From the NCBI GenBank assembly GCA_020851325.1, contig JADZCY010000063.1, forward strand, positions 1 to 38,950: a stretch of DNA of 38,950 bases, in the 5' to 3' direction. A model generated the notes under the pieces. The model saw only the letters and a program-made list of their open reading frames with translations. It did no database searches and had not been told where the DNA came from. Both the position numbers and the translations under genes were made by a program. Shown piece by piece: positions 16,187 through 24,524 of this stretch. Numbering within the stretch: position 1 is the first letter of the stretch; each line of letters starts with the position of its first letter. Origin of the DNA: Acidobacteriota bacterium (GTDB lineage: Bacteria > Acidobacteriota > Vicinamibacteria > Vicinamibacterales > UBA2999).

Positions 16187-18370
16187 GTGCTCGCGCTGAT
16201 ACCCCTGCTTCCGTTCGCCGGCTTCCTCGTCAACGCGACGATGGGGAAGCGGCTCGCCAAGAGCGTGTCGGGCGGCCTCGCCTCGGCCGTCATGGTGGCC
16301 GCGTTTGCCATTGCCGTCACCCAGGTGTGGGCGCTTGCCGGCATGCCGCCGGAGAGCCGCGTCATCGACCAGAAACTGTTCACGTGGATCACCGCCGGTG
16401 ACTTCTCGCTGGACCTGGCGTTCCGCCTCGACGCGCTGTCGGCGGTGATGATTCTCGTCATCACCGGCATCGGCTCGCTGATTCACATCTACTCGACGTC
16501 GTACATGCACGACGAGACGGACCCGGAGTTCGCGCGGTACTTCTCGTACCTGAACCTGTTCGTCTTCTTCATGCTGCTGCTGGTGCTCGGCAGCAACTTC
16601 CTGGTGATGTTCATCGGTTGGGAAGGCGTCGGCCTCTGCTCGTACCTGCTGATTGGCTACTACTACGAGAAGAAGTCGGCCTCCGACGCCGCCAAGAAGG
16701 CCTTCATCGTCAACCGCGTCGGCGACTACGCGTTTATCATCGGCTCGCTGCTCACGGTGGTGACCTTCGGCTCGCTCGACTTCAACACCATCGCCCAGGC
16801 GGCCAAGGGCATGCCGGCGGAAGTGGCCTTCGGCACGCTGTCGTTGATCACGCTGCTGCTGTTCATCGGCGCCACCGGCAAGTCGGCGCAGATTCCGCTG
16901 TATGTCTGGCTGCCGGACGCGATGGAAGGTCCGACGCCGGTCTCCGCCCTCATCCACGCCGCGACGATGGTGACGGCGGGCGTCTACATGATTGGGCGAA
17001 ACGCGGTGCTGTTCGAGCATGCGCCGATCACGCTCGGCGTCATCGCGGTGATTGGCGCGGCGACGGCGCTGATGGCCGGCACGATCGGCCTGGTGCAGAA
17101 CGACATCAAGCGCGTGCTGGCGTACTCGACGGTGTCGCAGCTCGGCTACATGTTCCTGGCGATGGGCGTCGGCGCCTTCGGCGCCGGCATCTTCCACCTC
17201 TACACGCACGCGTTCTTCAAGGCTTGCCTGTTCCTCGGCTCCGGCGCGGTGATTCACGCGCTGCACGGCGAGCAGGACATCCGCAACATGGGCGGGTTGA
17301 AGAAGCATCTGCCGATCACCTACTGGACGTTCCTCATCGCCTCACTCGCGATTGCCGGCGTGCCGCTGCTGGCCGGGTTCTTCTCGAAGGACGAGATCCT
17401 GTTCGAGACGTTCCGGCACGGACATTACCTGCTCTGGGGCGTTGGCGCGGTCACGTCCCTCCTGACCGCTACCTACATGTTCCGCCTGGTGTTCCTCACC
17501 TTCCATGGTGAAGAGCGCTTCGCGCTGGCTGGCGCGACTGGTGGTCACGGCGCGCATGGTGCGGCGCACGGTCATGCGGCGCACGGTCACGACGACCACG
17601 GCCACGCGCCGGCGCACGCGGCGCACGGCGGTCATGGTCATGGTGGCCACGGTGGCGGACACCTGCACGACGCACCGGCGCCGATGGCGCTCGCGTTGAT
17701 CGTGCTGGCGATCGGATCGATCCTGGCCGGCTACGTCGGTGTGCCGCACGCGCTCGGCGGACACAACATGCTGGGCACGTGGCTGCACCCGGTGTTCACG
17801 GCCACCAACTGTGGCGCGCCGGTCACGACCGGTGAGCTGGCAGGTTTCGCGCTGCAGAATTGCGCGCCGGGTCAGGACGTGGCGCTGGCGTCGATGACCG
17901 AGACCGCGTCGACGGCCGGCGCCGAACACGCGGCGCAGCCCGCCGAGGGTGAACACGGCGCCGAAGCCGCGCACGACGAAACCGCGCTCGAACTCACGTT
18001 GATGGGCGTGTCGTCGACGATTGCGCTGCTCGGCATCGGCCTGGCCTTCTTCCTCTGGGTGAAGAACCGGCAGATTCCCGAGCAGATGGCGCAATCGTTC
18101 TCCGGCGCGCACCGCCTGCTGCTGAACAAGTACTACGTCGACGAGATCTACGACGCCGCCATCGTGCAGCCGATCAAGACCGTCTCCACCGAAGGCTTGT
18201 GGAAGGTGGCGGACGCGAAGGTCGTGGACGGCGCGGTGAACGGCGCCGGCTATGTGGTCGGGGCGCTGGCCGCCGGCCTGCGGCTGGTGCAGAACGGCTC
18301 GGTCAAGACGTATGCGACCGGCACTTTCCTCGGCGTGGTCGCGATCCTCGCCTACTACCTCTGGAGATAG
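16187..18370 (+). CDS. nuoL: NADH-quinone oxidoreductase subunit L with His-rich insert
   Basis: This 727-residue antiporter-like pump subunit is longer than the roughly 610-residue norm. Conserved elements include GWEGVGLCSYLLIGYYY (144-160), GKSAQIPLYVWLPDAMEGPTP-type core (231-251), HAATMVTAGVY and NDIKRVLAYSTVSQLGYM (305-322). The extra length comes mostly from two hydrophilic inserts: residues 453-494 hold 15 histidines separated by Gly and Ala, and residues about 545-600 hold an Ala/Glu/Thr-rich stretch with further histidines. The long lateral helix and a final anchoring helix are present at the C-terminus. The GTG start at 16187 gives the expected first helix. Confidence 0.95.
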   Translation: MLALIPLLPFAGFLVNATMGKRLAKSVSGGLASAVMVAAFAIAVTQVWALAGMPPESRVIDQKLFTWITAGDFSLDLAFRLDALSAVMILVITGIGSLIHIYSTSYMHDETDPEFARYFSYLNLFVFFMLLLVLGSNFLVMFIGWEGVGLCSYLLIGYYYEKKSASDAAKKAFIVNRVGDYAFIIGSLLTVVTFGSLDFNTIAQAAKGMPAEVAFGTLSLITLLLFIGATGKSAQIPLYVWLPDAMEGPTPVSALIHAATMVTAGVYMIGRNAVLFEHAPITLGVIAVIGAATALMAGTIGLVQNDIKRVLAYSTVSQLGYMFLAMGVGAFGAGIFHLYTHAFFKACLFLGSGAVIHALHGEQDIRNMGGLKKHLPITYWTFLIASLAIAGVPLLAGFFSKDEILFETFRHGHYLLWGVGAVTSLLTATYMFRLVFLTFHGEERFALAGATGGHGAHGAAHGHAAHGHDDHGHAPAHAAHGGHGHGGHGGGHLHDAPAPMALALIVLAIGSILAGYVGVPHALGGHNMLGTWLHPVFTATNCGAPVTTGELAGFALQNCAPGQDVALASMTETASTAGAEHAAQPAEGEHGAEAAHDETALELTLMGVSSTIALLGIGLAFFLWVKNRQIPEQMAQSFSGAHRLLLNKYYVDEIYDAAIVQPIKTVSTEGLWKVADAKVVDGAVNGAGYVVGALAAGLRLVQNGSVKTYATGTFLGVVAILAYYLWR

Positions 18371-18376
18371 CGCGCA

Positions 18377-19966
<1,590 letters not shown>

Positions 19967-19968
19967 TC

Positions 19969-21408
19969 ATGTTCAGCAACTCCTTCGACGCCGTCATCCC
20001 CGTCATCTGCGTCACGCTGGCCGGCCTCGTCGTGCTGCTGGCGGAGTCATTCCGCGGCAAGGGTGAGCGCATGCCGCTCGGCGGGCTGGCGATCATCGGC
20101 CTGGTCGGCGCGGCCGCCGCGTCGGTGCTGCTGTGGAACCGCAACGCCACCAGCTTCGGCGTCGTCACCGCCGACAACTTCGCCATCTTCGTCAACCTCG
20201 TGCTCATCACCGTCGGCATCCTCACGGTGGTGTTCGCGTCGCAGACCGTCGATCGCGATCGCCTGCCATCGGGCGAGTTCTACGCCGTGCTGCTGTTCGC
20301 GCTGGTCGGCATGATGCTGATGGCGCAGGCGACGGATCTGCTGCTCGTCTTCCTCGCGCTCGAGACGATGTCGATCGCGGTGTATGTGCTGACGGGACTC
20401 CGCCGGGAGGTGATGCAGAGCACCGAGGCGGCCTTCAAGTACTTCCTGCTCGGCGCCTTTGCCAGCTCGTTCTTCCTCTACGGCATTGCGTTCCTGTACG
20501 GCGTCACCGGCTCGACGAGCCTCGACCGCATCGGCACGGTGATCGCGGCGCAGTCGATGAGCGGTAACCCGATGATCCTGCTCGGCGTCGGCCTGCTGCT
20601 GGTCGGCTTCGCCTTCAAGATCGCCGCCGTGCCGTTCCACATGTGGTCGCCGGATGCGTATGAAGGCGCGCCGGCGGTGGTCACCGGCTTCATGTCGACG
20701 GGCGTGAAGGCGGCGGCGCTGGCGTCGTTTGCCCGCGTGTTCCTCTCGGCGCTCGAGCCGATGATTGCCGACTGGTCACCCGTGCTCTGGGTGATCGCGG
20801 CCGCGACGATGATTGTCGGCACCGTGGTGGGCGTGGCGCAGACCAGCCTGAAGCGCATGCTGGCGTATTCGAGCATCGCGCACGGTGGCTATCTGCTGCT
20901 CGGCATTCTCGCCGGGAGTGATGTCGGCAAGGCGTCGATCCTGTTCTACCTGGCGGCGTATGCGCTGACCAACCTCGGCGCCTTCGGTGTCATTGCGCTG
21001 CTCGGCACGCGCGAGCGCGCGAACGACGACCTGCGCGACTACGCCGGGCTGTGGCATTCGCACCCGGCACTCGCGACGTTGATGACGTTCTTCCTGCTGT
21101 CGCTCGGCGGCTTCCCGCCGACGGCGGGCTTCATCGCCAAGTGGTATGTCTTCAGCGCCGCGGTCGGCGCTGGCTATTACGGCCTCGCCATCATCGGCTT
21201 CCTCTCCAGCGTCGTCTCGGTCTACTTCTACCTCCGCATCGTCGTGATGATGTACATGTCGGAGCGCGACGCCCGCCCGATCCCCGCGCCGATCACCGGC
21301 GTCGCCATGGCCGGCCTTGCCGTGTCCCTCGCCGGCGTGCTCTACCTCGGCGTTCTTCCCGCCCGCGTGATCGACTGGGCGCAGGCGTCGGTGGCGACCA
21401 TCTTTTAG
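19969..21408 (+). CDS. nuoN: NADH-quinone oxidoreductase subunit N
   Basis: The last gene of the operon encodes a 479-residue pump subunit. Family segments are LLLVFLALETMSIAVYVLTG, STEAAFKYFLLGAFASSFFLYG, KIAAVPFHMWSPDAYEGAPA, STGVKAAALASFARVF and QTSLKRMLAYSSIAHGGYLL. It starts 2 bp after the nuoM stop. The stop codon is followed at once by the 13-bp repeat array and then by a strong hairpin. Confidence 0.97.
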   Translation: MFSNSFDAVIPVICVTLAGLVVLLAESFRGKGERMPLGGLAIIGLVGAAAASVLLWNRNATSFGVVTADNFAIFVNLVLITVGILTVVFASQTVDRDRLPSGEFYAVLLFALVGMMLMAQATDLLLVFLALETMSIAVYVLTGLRREVMQSTEAAFKYFLLGAFASSFFLYGIAFLYGVTGSTSLDRIGTVIAAQSMSGNPMILLGVGLLLVGFAFKIAAVPFHMWSPDAYEGAPAVVTGFMSTGVKAAALASFARVFLSALEPMIADWSPVLWVIAAATMIVGTVVGVAQTSLKRMLAYSSIAHGGYLLLGILAGSDVGKASILFYLAAYALTNLGAFGVIALLGTRERANDDLRDYAGLWHSHPALATLMTFFLLSLGGFPPTAGFIAKWYVFSAAVGAGYYGLAIIGFLSSVVSVYFYLRIVVMMYMSERDARPIPAPITGVAMAGLAVSLAGVLYLGVLPARVIDWAQASVATIF

Positions 21409-21410
21409 AG

Positions 21411-21525
21411 GGTGCTCCACGATGGTGCTGCACGGAGGTGCTGCACGAGGGTGCTGCACGAGGGTGCTGCACGAGGGTGCTGCACAATGGTGCTCACGAT
21501 CGTGCGGCACGAGGGTGCGGCACAG
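21411..21525. repeat. 13-bp GGTGCTGCACGAG tandem array
   Basis: Six consecutive 13-bp units share GGTGCTGCAC followed by a variable three-base tail (GAG in the three central copies). About three decayed units follow. The array begins 3 bp after the nuoN stop codon. It shares the GGTGCTG core with the block at 1022-1234, but the period differs (13 versus about 10). Period and composition do not fit a coding repeat. Confidence 0.88.
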
Positions 21526-21539
21526 AGCTAAGAGTCGAG

Positions 21540-21575
21540 GAAGAGCGCCGCGAGCAAGCGGCGCTCTTCGCGTTT
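21540..21575 (+). terminator. Hairpin terminator of the nuo operon
   Basis: A perfect 12-bp stem, GAAGAGCGCCGC (21540-21551) with its complement at 21558-21569, encloses a 6-base loop GAGCAA. It is followed by GCGTTTCT, a short T-rich run. This is a good rho-independent terminator for a GC-rich genome, although the T-tract is short. The remaining sequence to 21711 shows no gene. Confidence 0.75.
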
Positions 21576-21711
21576 CTGCCCACGCCGCTGTGCGTGGCTT
21601 AGTCTCCGTCGTGCCCGCGTTCGAGACGCTGGCCGATTGTCGTTGTCGCCAGCGGTGGTTCGGCCGCATCATCAGGGTGATGAGGGCACCGCGGCGCGTC
21701 GCGGCAACGTG

Positions 21712-22479
21712 ATGAAGGTCCGGCGAACGGAACTGCCGAAGACCGGCGCACCGTTTCTCCTGCGGGTGACGAGCCTGCCGGAACGGTGGGATGCGACCAG
21801 CTATCCGTTCAACGTTCGCGCGTTCTCCCGCGGCATCGACCTCGACTGCCGCGCACGGGTCATCTTCCTGGTGGGGGAGAACGGCAGCGGCAAGTCGACG
21901 CTGCTCGAAGCCATTGCCGAGTGTTGCGGATTCAATCCCGAAGGCGGCAATAGAGATCATCATCGGGCGGTGTTCGCCGAGCGGTCGCCGCTGGCCCAGG
22001 CCATCCGCCTCTCCTGGCGGACGAAGGTCGCCGAGGGGTTCTTCCTGCGGGCGGAGAGCTTCTACAACTTCGCGAGCTATATCGAGACCGTGTCGAACCT
22101 CCGCGCTTACGGTGGCAAGTCGCTGCATCGGCAGTCTCACGGCGAGTCGTTCATGGCCCTGTTCAACAACCGGTTCGAGCAGGGCGTCTATCTGCTGGAC
22201 GAACCGGAGGCGGCGCTCTCACCTCAGCGACAGCTCTCGTTTCTCCGGATCGTCCACGATATGGCTGCGCCCGGTCATGCGCAGTTCATCATCGCGACGC
22301 ACTCGCCGATTCTCTTGGCGTATCCAGGCGCGACGATCTTCAGTCTCGACGGCGACACGATCGAACGGGTTCAATACCAGGAGACGAAGCACTTCCTGAT
22401 CACGCGGGACTTCCTCAGCGGACCAGAGCGGTTCTTCAAGCATCTGTTCGGCAAGGAAGGTTCAGACTCCGATGTCTAG
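21712..22479 (+). CDS. COG3910-type AAA/ABC-like ATPase
   Basis: The 255-residue soluble protein is an ABC-fold ATPase with no transporter partner. Walker A GENGSGKS lies at 55-62, the Q-loop-like region follows, an SHGES signature is at 142-146 and Walker B YLLDEPEAALSP at 160-171. The H-loop reads IIATHSPIL (193-201). The GFFLRAESFYNFASYIE segment is typical of the COG3910 family of predicted ATPases, whose role is unknown though relatives appear near mobile or defence genes. The ATG at 21712 was chosen because earlier in-frame residues are not family-like. A diverged copy of its C-terminal coding sequence recurs at 23250-23320. Confidence 0.88.
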   Translation: MKVRRTELPKTGAPFLLRVTSLPERWDATSYPFNVRAFSRGIDLDCRARVIFLVGENGSGKSTLLEAIAECCGFNPEGGNRDHHRAVFAERSPLAQAIRLSWRTKVAEGFFLRAESFYNFASYIETVSNLRAYGGKSLHRQSHGESFMALFNNRFEQGVYLLDEPEAALSPQRQLSFLRIVHDMAAPGHAQFIIATHSPILLAYPGATIFSLDGDTIERVQYQETKHFLITRDFLSGPERFFKHLFGKEGSDSDV

Positions 22480-22512
22480 CTGCCCGACGGGTGCGGCATC
22501 GCAGGCGCCGGG

Positions 22513-22671
22513 ATGCGTTCAGGCGGCAACACGGTCCCGTTTGAGATGGTCGCCGCGTGGGCCGCGCTGGCTCTGGCCGTCGCGCTCGGCTGCTTGCTTT
22601 GGGCACTGGCTGGGTATTGGAAAGTCTCCACGCCCCACTGCCTGGGCAGCGGCCGCCTGACGCATGAATGA
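22513..22671 (+). CDS. Possible 52-residue single-pass membrane peptide
   Basis: A short frame from ATG 22513 encodes MRSGGNTVPFEM, then a strongly hydrophobic helix (about 13-35, AAWAALALAVALGCLLWALAGY) and a polar tail. The composition resembles a genuine transmembrane helix. It lies 33 bp after the ATPase stop in a stretch with no other gene. There is no clear ribosome-binding site and no recognised family, so it could be chance. The rest of the gap to 22723 shows nothing further. Confidence 0.35.
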   Translation: MRSGGNTVPFEMVAAWAALALAVALGCLLWALAGYWKVSTPHCLGSGRLTHE

Positions 22672-22723
22672 GTCTCGGCCGCCGGGCTCAATCGCCCCGC
22701 GAGTCCTACGCTATTCTGTGGCG

Positions 22724-22963
22724 GTGAGTCCGACTATCCTGCGGGTCAAAGGATTCCGGTTTTTCTTCTTTTCGCGCGAGGAGCCACGCCCTCACGTGCA
22801 TGTGCAGCACGCTGAGGGAGAGGCAAAGTTCTGGATCGAGCCGGCGGTGGAACTGCACGCGAACTATGGCGTCAAGCCGAAGCGACTGGCAGAGGCGACG
22901 ACTCTCGTTGAGGAGCACGTCAATGAAATCCGCGACGCCTGGACGAAGCACTTCGCAGGTTGA
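22724..22963 (+). CDS. DUF4160 domain protein
   Basis: The 79-residue protein matches DUF4160 over its whole length. It has SPTILRVKGFRFFFFSRE at the start, the EPRPHVHVQHAEGEAKFWIEP core with the diagnostic PHVHV, and the C-terminal helix EEHVNEIRDAWTKHF. A GTG start at 22724 fits the usual N-terminus; the in-frame ATG at 22664 would add 20 unrelated residues. The family is commonly paired with DUF2442, as here with a 41-bp overlap, and such pairs have been proposed as toxin-antitoxin modules. The sequence does not prove toxicity. Confidence 0.82.
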   Translation: MSPTILRVKGFRFFFFSREEPRPHVHVQHAEGEAKFWIEPAVELHANYGVKPKRLAEATTLVEEHVNEIRDAWTKHFAG

Positions 22964-23243
22964 AGTCACCAACGTGTCACCAAATGGCTTCTGGCTGTTC
23001 GTCGGCGAGCAGGAGCTCTTCGTGTCCTTCAAGGAGTTCCCGTGGTTCAGGGACGCCTCGATCCGACAGATCAGCCGCGTCGAACTGCCCAGCCCACATC
23101 ACCTGTACTGGCCAGATCTCGATATCGATCTCGCCGTGGAGTCGCTGACGCACCCGGAGCGGTATCCCTTGATGAGCCGTGCGCAGCCGAACACGCGCGT
23201 GCAGGCGACGAAGCAGCCCCGAAAGGCTGCCAGCAAACCATAG
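22923..23243 (+). CDS. DUF2442 domain protein
   Basis: Residues about 13-85 form a DUF2442 domain: VTNVSPNGFWLFVGEQELFV, FKEFPWFRDASIRQI, and HHLYWPDLDIDLAVESLTHPERYPL. The remaining C-terminal residues (about 86-106, including NTRVQATKQPRKAASKP) are basic and not part of the domain, and look like read-through into neighbouring repeat-like DNA. The ATG at 22923 lies inside the DUF4160 gene, giving a 41-bp overlap and likely translational coupling. It is probably the partner of DUF4160, with unproven toxin-antitoxin or regulatory function. Confidence 0.82.
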   Translation: MKSATPGRSTSQVEVTNVSPNGFWLFVGEQELFVSFKEFPWFRDASIRQISRVELPSPHHLYWPDLDIDLAVESLTHPERYPLMSRAQPNTRVQATKQPRKAASKP

Positions 23244-23249
23244 ACGGTA

Positions 23250-23320
23250 GCGCGCGGATTTCTCGGATGGACCGGAGAGATTCTTCAAGCACGATCGGAA
23301 CGGGCGCAACACCGATGTCA
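23250..23320 (+). pseudogene. Remnant resembling the 3' end of the COG3910 ATPase gene
   Basis: Read in one frame this stretch gives ADFSDGPERFFKH followed by RNGRNTDV. The ATPase at 21712-22479 ends RDFLSGPERFFKH and SDSDV. At nucleotide level the segment around the PERFFKH codons matches with only a few changes, then similarity fades and returns at CCGATGTC. It overlaps the lipoprotein start and has no upstream counterpart. It looks like a scar of a second ATPase copy or of a local duplication around the DUF4160/DUF2442 genes. Confidence 0.45.
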
Positions 23321-23791
23321 CATCACGGATCAGCCTTGCGGCTCGCGGGCGTCGTCGCCTTCGCTCTCGTGATGGCCGGCTGCACCCGGCACGAGGTCGA
23401 ACCGTTGTCGCTGTGGATTCCGCCTGGCGCCGTGGCACCGGAGGGCGTGAAGAAGTATCGCAGCGGGTCGGCGGATCTCACCTTCGAGCTCACGCTGCGC
23501 GTCACGGAACTCGACGAGGTGTTGCAGTCGCTGAATCAGCAGGCCGCCACGCTCGGCTGGCAGCGTCTCGAGACGGAGTGGGACAGATACGGCCCGCCGG
23601 GGTGGCGTACCTTCCAAGGAGGGGGCGTGATACGGCCCGGCCCACCCGTGGAGACGAAACACTGGCACGGCGTCTGGCAAGCGGCGGACGGCGCTCGCGC
23701 GGAGGACCGCTTGAGCGCGTCGCGTTCGGCCGGCGATGAAGCGTTCGCCGTGATCGGCTACGCCCCCTACGAACCGGCGGCGGATCGATAG
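23315..23791 (+). CDS. Predicted lipoprotein of unknown function
   Basis: The 158-residue protein has an N-terminal region, a hydrophobic core LAGVVAFALVMAG and a cysteine, giving a lipobox LVMAGC at about residue 23. It is therefore probably lipid-anchored in the envelope. The mature part has no recognised domain; it contains an ADLTFELTLRVTELDEVLQ segment and a Gly/Pro-rich region with several tryptophans. The ATG at 23315 gives the complete signal peptide. The nearest neighbours are unrelated, and the region downstream (23792-23880) shows no gene. Confidence 0.6.
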   Translation: MSHHGSALRLAGVVAFALVMAGCTRHEVEPLSLWIPPGAVAPEGVKKYRSGSADLTFELTLRVTELDEVLQSLNQQAATLGWQRLETEWDRYGPPGWRTFQGGGVIRPGPPVETKHWHGVWQAADGARAEDRLSASRSAGDEAFAVIGYAPYEPAADR

Positions 23792-23880
23792 GTCGATTGC
23801 GTCAAAGAAGGCTGGCGTAGGTTGGCGCCGCCGGCACGGTCGCGATCGGTGCGTTGATTGTTCACGGCCTCGCAATCGCG

Positions 23881-23967
23881 AAGCTGAGGCGGCGCTCCCG
23901 AGCGTCACTCAGTCCCGATACTAGAGACCGTCCCGATCCCGCCTCAGTCCCGGCGCGATTCGTCTCT
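23881..23967. repeat. Dispersed repeat element, copy 1
   Basis: These 87 bp align with 24273-24361 over their full length with four substitutions and two single-base gaps. The element contains several GTCCCG or TCCCGAT motifs. Its right edge falls precisely in codon 8 of a Doc toxin gene on the minus strand, so it appears to have interrupted that gene. Confidence 0.85.
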
Positions 23968-23989
23968 CACCCAACGTCAGGTAGCGCAT
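23921..23989 (-). pseudogene. Truncated Doc (death-on-curing) toxin gene
   Basis: An ATG at 23989 overlaps the antitoxin stop by one base (TGATG), the usual arrangement for antitoxin-Doc operons. It encodes MRYLTLGE, the typical N-terminus of Fic/DOC-family toxins. After the eighth codon the sequence enters the 87-bp repeat, continues as RRIAPGLRRDRDGL and stops at TAG 23921. The Fic core motif HPFVDGNKR is not found anywhere nearby, so the toxin has been lost. The identification relies on only eight residues plus context. Confidence 0.6.
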
Positions 23990-24183
23990 CACGCCAACCG
24001 GCGGTAGAGTTCGGCGTTCTTGTCCAAGACACGTCGCGCCGCCGCCTGAAACGCGGCGTCCGGCGCCGCCAGCAGGTCCGTGACGGCCGCGCGCGCGAGT
24101 TCTTCCACCGCGACCCCGAGGCGGTGGGCTTCCTGTTCGAGCTGCGTGAGCTGCGCCGGCGGCAAGTCGATGGCGACCTTCAT
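23989..24183 (-). CDS. Orphan antitoxin of a Doc-type toxin-antitoxin pair
   Basis: The 64-residue protein begins MKVAIDLPPAQLTQLEQEA, a ribbon-helix-helix-like DNA-binding start. It ends with an Ala/Arg-rich helix and VLDKNAELYRRLA, an ending seen in antitoxins of Doc-family toxins. Such antitoxins bind their own promoter and neutralise the toxin. Here the partner is cut to eight codons, so only the antitoxin remains. A TAGAGT -10-like sequence lies a few bases upstream of the ATG on the minus strand, consistent with a near-leaderless message. The gene lies between two copies of the 88-bp repeat. Confidence 0.7.
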   Translation of the reverse strand: MKVAIDLPPAQLTQLEQEAHRLGVAVEELARAAVTDLLAAPDAAFQAAARRVLDKNAELYRRLA

Positions 24184-24272
24184 CTCGCTACTCTACCGCG
24201 ACCACGACCGCCCGGCGATAGTCGCCGTGCGTCCCCGCAGGTTGCCGCCTCGATGGCCGAGTGCCGCGCGGG

Positions 24273-24361
24273 AAGCTGAGGGCGGCGCTCCCGATCGTCA
24301 CTCAGGTCCCGATACCGGAGACCGTCCCGATCCCGCCTCAGTCCCGGCACGATTCGTCTCT
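24273..24361. repeat. Dispersed repeat element, copy 2
   Basis: This is the 89-bp direct copy of 23881-23967, in the same orientation, placed upstream of the antitoxin. The ends of similarity are sharp: AAGCTGAG on the left and CGATTCGTCTCT on the right. It is followed at once by a GCCTCCC heptamer run. The sequence between the antitoxin and this copy (24184-24272) shows no gene. Confidence 0.85.
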
Positions 24362-24450
24362 GCCGCCTCCCGCCGTCCGCCTCCCGCCTCCCGATCTGAG
24401 TGCGGTCCCGATCTGACGACCGTCCCGAGGAAGTCGGCGAGTCCCGGCAT
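24362..24450. repeat. GCCTCCC run plus degenerate third copy of the element
   Basis: Positions 24362-24392 hold imperfect GCCTCCC heptamers, as at 1-36 and 36058-36080. Positions 24405-24450 hold GTCCCGAT, then GACCGTCCCGA, then GAGTCCCGGC in the same order and spacing as the right half of the 88-bp element, with many changes. It looks like a decayed copy. No gene is seen up to the kinase start at 24525. Confidence 0.5.
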
Positions 24451-24524
24451 GTGACCGCCCTGTGTTCTTGACTTGCGCCTCCCAGAGGCATAGCGTGTCG
24501 ACGCTCCTCCCCGGAGAAACGGGC

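Noticed and set aside
22472-22660. 62-codon frame overlapping the ATPase stop
   Set aside because: It is Arg/Ser/Pro-rich with no domain; the alternative frame at 22513-22671 looks more like a real membrane peptide.
23792-23880. Looked for the missing 3' part of the Doc toxin
   Set aside because: No HPFVDGNKR-like motif or Doc similarity is readable in any frame on the far side of the repeat.
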